This document shows positions 5,863 to 5,902 of a stretch of 5,902 bases of DNA, piece by piece. The notes below the pieces were generated by a model. That model made no database searches, had not been told where the DNA came from, and worked only from the letters and a program-made list of their open reading frames with translations. How positions within the stretch are numbered: the first letter of the stretch is position 1; each line of letters starts with the position of its first letter. Made by a program: the position numbers and the translations under genes. Source of the stretch: Marinospirillum sp. Lineage in GTDB: Bacteria > Pseudomonadota > Gammaproteobacteria > Pseudomonadales > Halomonadaceae. The stretch spans positions 1 through 5,902 of the forward strand of contig NZ_JACUUA010000196.1 of the NCBI RefSeq assembly GCF_014859565.1, read 5' to 3'.

Positions 5863-5902
5863 TTAATTGATGCCCAGTAGTTTGAGCAGATAGTCATTGT
5901 CC
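5863..5902 (-). CDS. Possible 3' end of an unidentified minus-strand gene (partial)
   Basis: Reading in from the right edge on the minus strand, one frame gives DNDYLLKLLGIN followed by TAA (5865-5863). The amphipathic, leucine-rich run is protein-like, and a gene converging on mqo would fit the layout. Twelve residues are too few to name a family, and the frame could be open by chance. Confidence 0.25.
   Translation of the reverse strand, partial: DNDYLLKLLGIN

Overview
The window looks like a chromosomal stretch of a gammaproteobacterium, possibly of the Oceanospirillales/Pseudomonadales type. The reasons are moderate GC, Shine-Dalgarno starts, a sigma70-type promoter in front of mqo, a ubiquinone-linked malate:quinone oxidoreductase and an SLC13-type carboxylate transporter. 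The genus cannot be fixed from the sequence. There are four complete genes, no RNA gene, no CRISPR array and no complete mobile element.

Layout: (1) Positions 1-143 are a leader with a possible promoter. (2) Positions 144-2584 hold a two-gene operon on the + strand with an ATGA start/stop overlap. It encodes a phosphorylase of the archaeal AMP phosphorylase / type 2 'thymidine phosphorylase' subfamily, followed by a divergent ribose-phosphate pyrophosphokinase homologue. (3) Positions 2589-3917 on the - strand encode a DASS/SLC13 sodium:carboxylate symporter, tail-to-tail with the operon across only 4 bases. (4) Positions 3918-4157 are a 240-base divergent control region with a good mqo promoter and clustered TTGCG/CGCAA half-sites. 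(5) Positions 4158-5684 are mqo on the + strand. (6) The last bases of mqo run into a 40-bp palindrome (5664-5703) resembling the end hairpins of IS200/IS605-type elements, and the mqo stop codon lies at the hairpin tip. (7) Positions 5704-5902 are mostly non-coding with a second weaker inverted repeat. The 3' end of a possible - strand gene enters from the right edge.

How the genes may work together: the phosphorylase/PRPP-synthetase pair fits nucleotide salvage, with phosphorolysis of a nucleoside or nucleotide releasing a base and a ribose phosphate, and PRPP made by the partner. The transporter and Mqo fit uptake of C4-dicarboxylates and oxidation of malate into the quinone pool. They face each other across a shared control region.

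The least ordinary parts are the mobile-looking palindrome that supplies the mqo C-terminus and stop codon, and the archaeal-like phosphorylase coupled translationally to a PRPP-synthetase paralogue.
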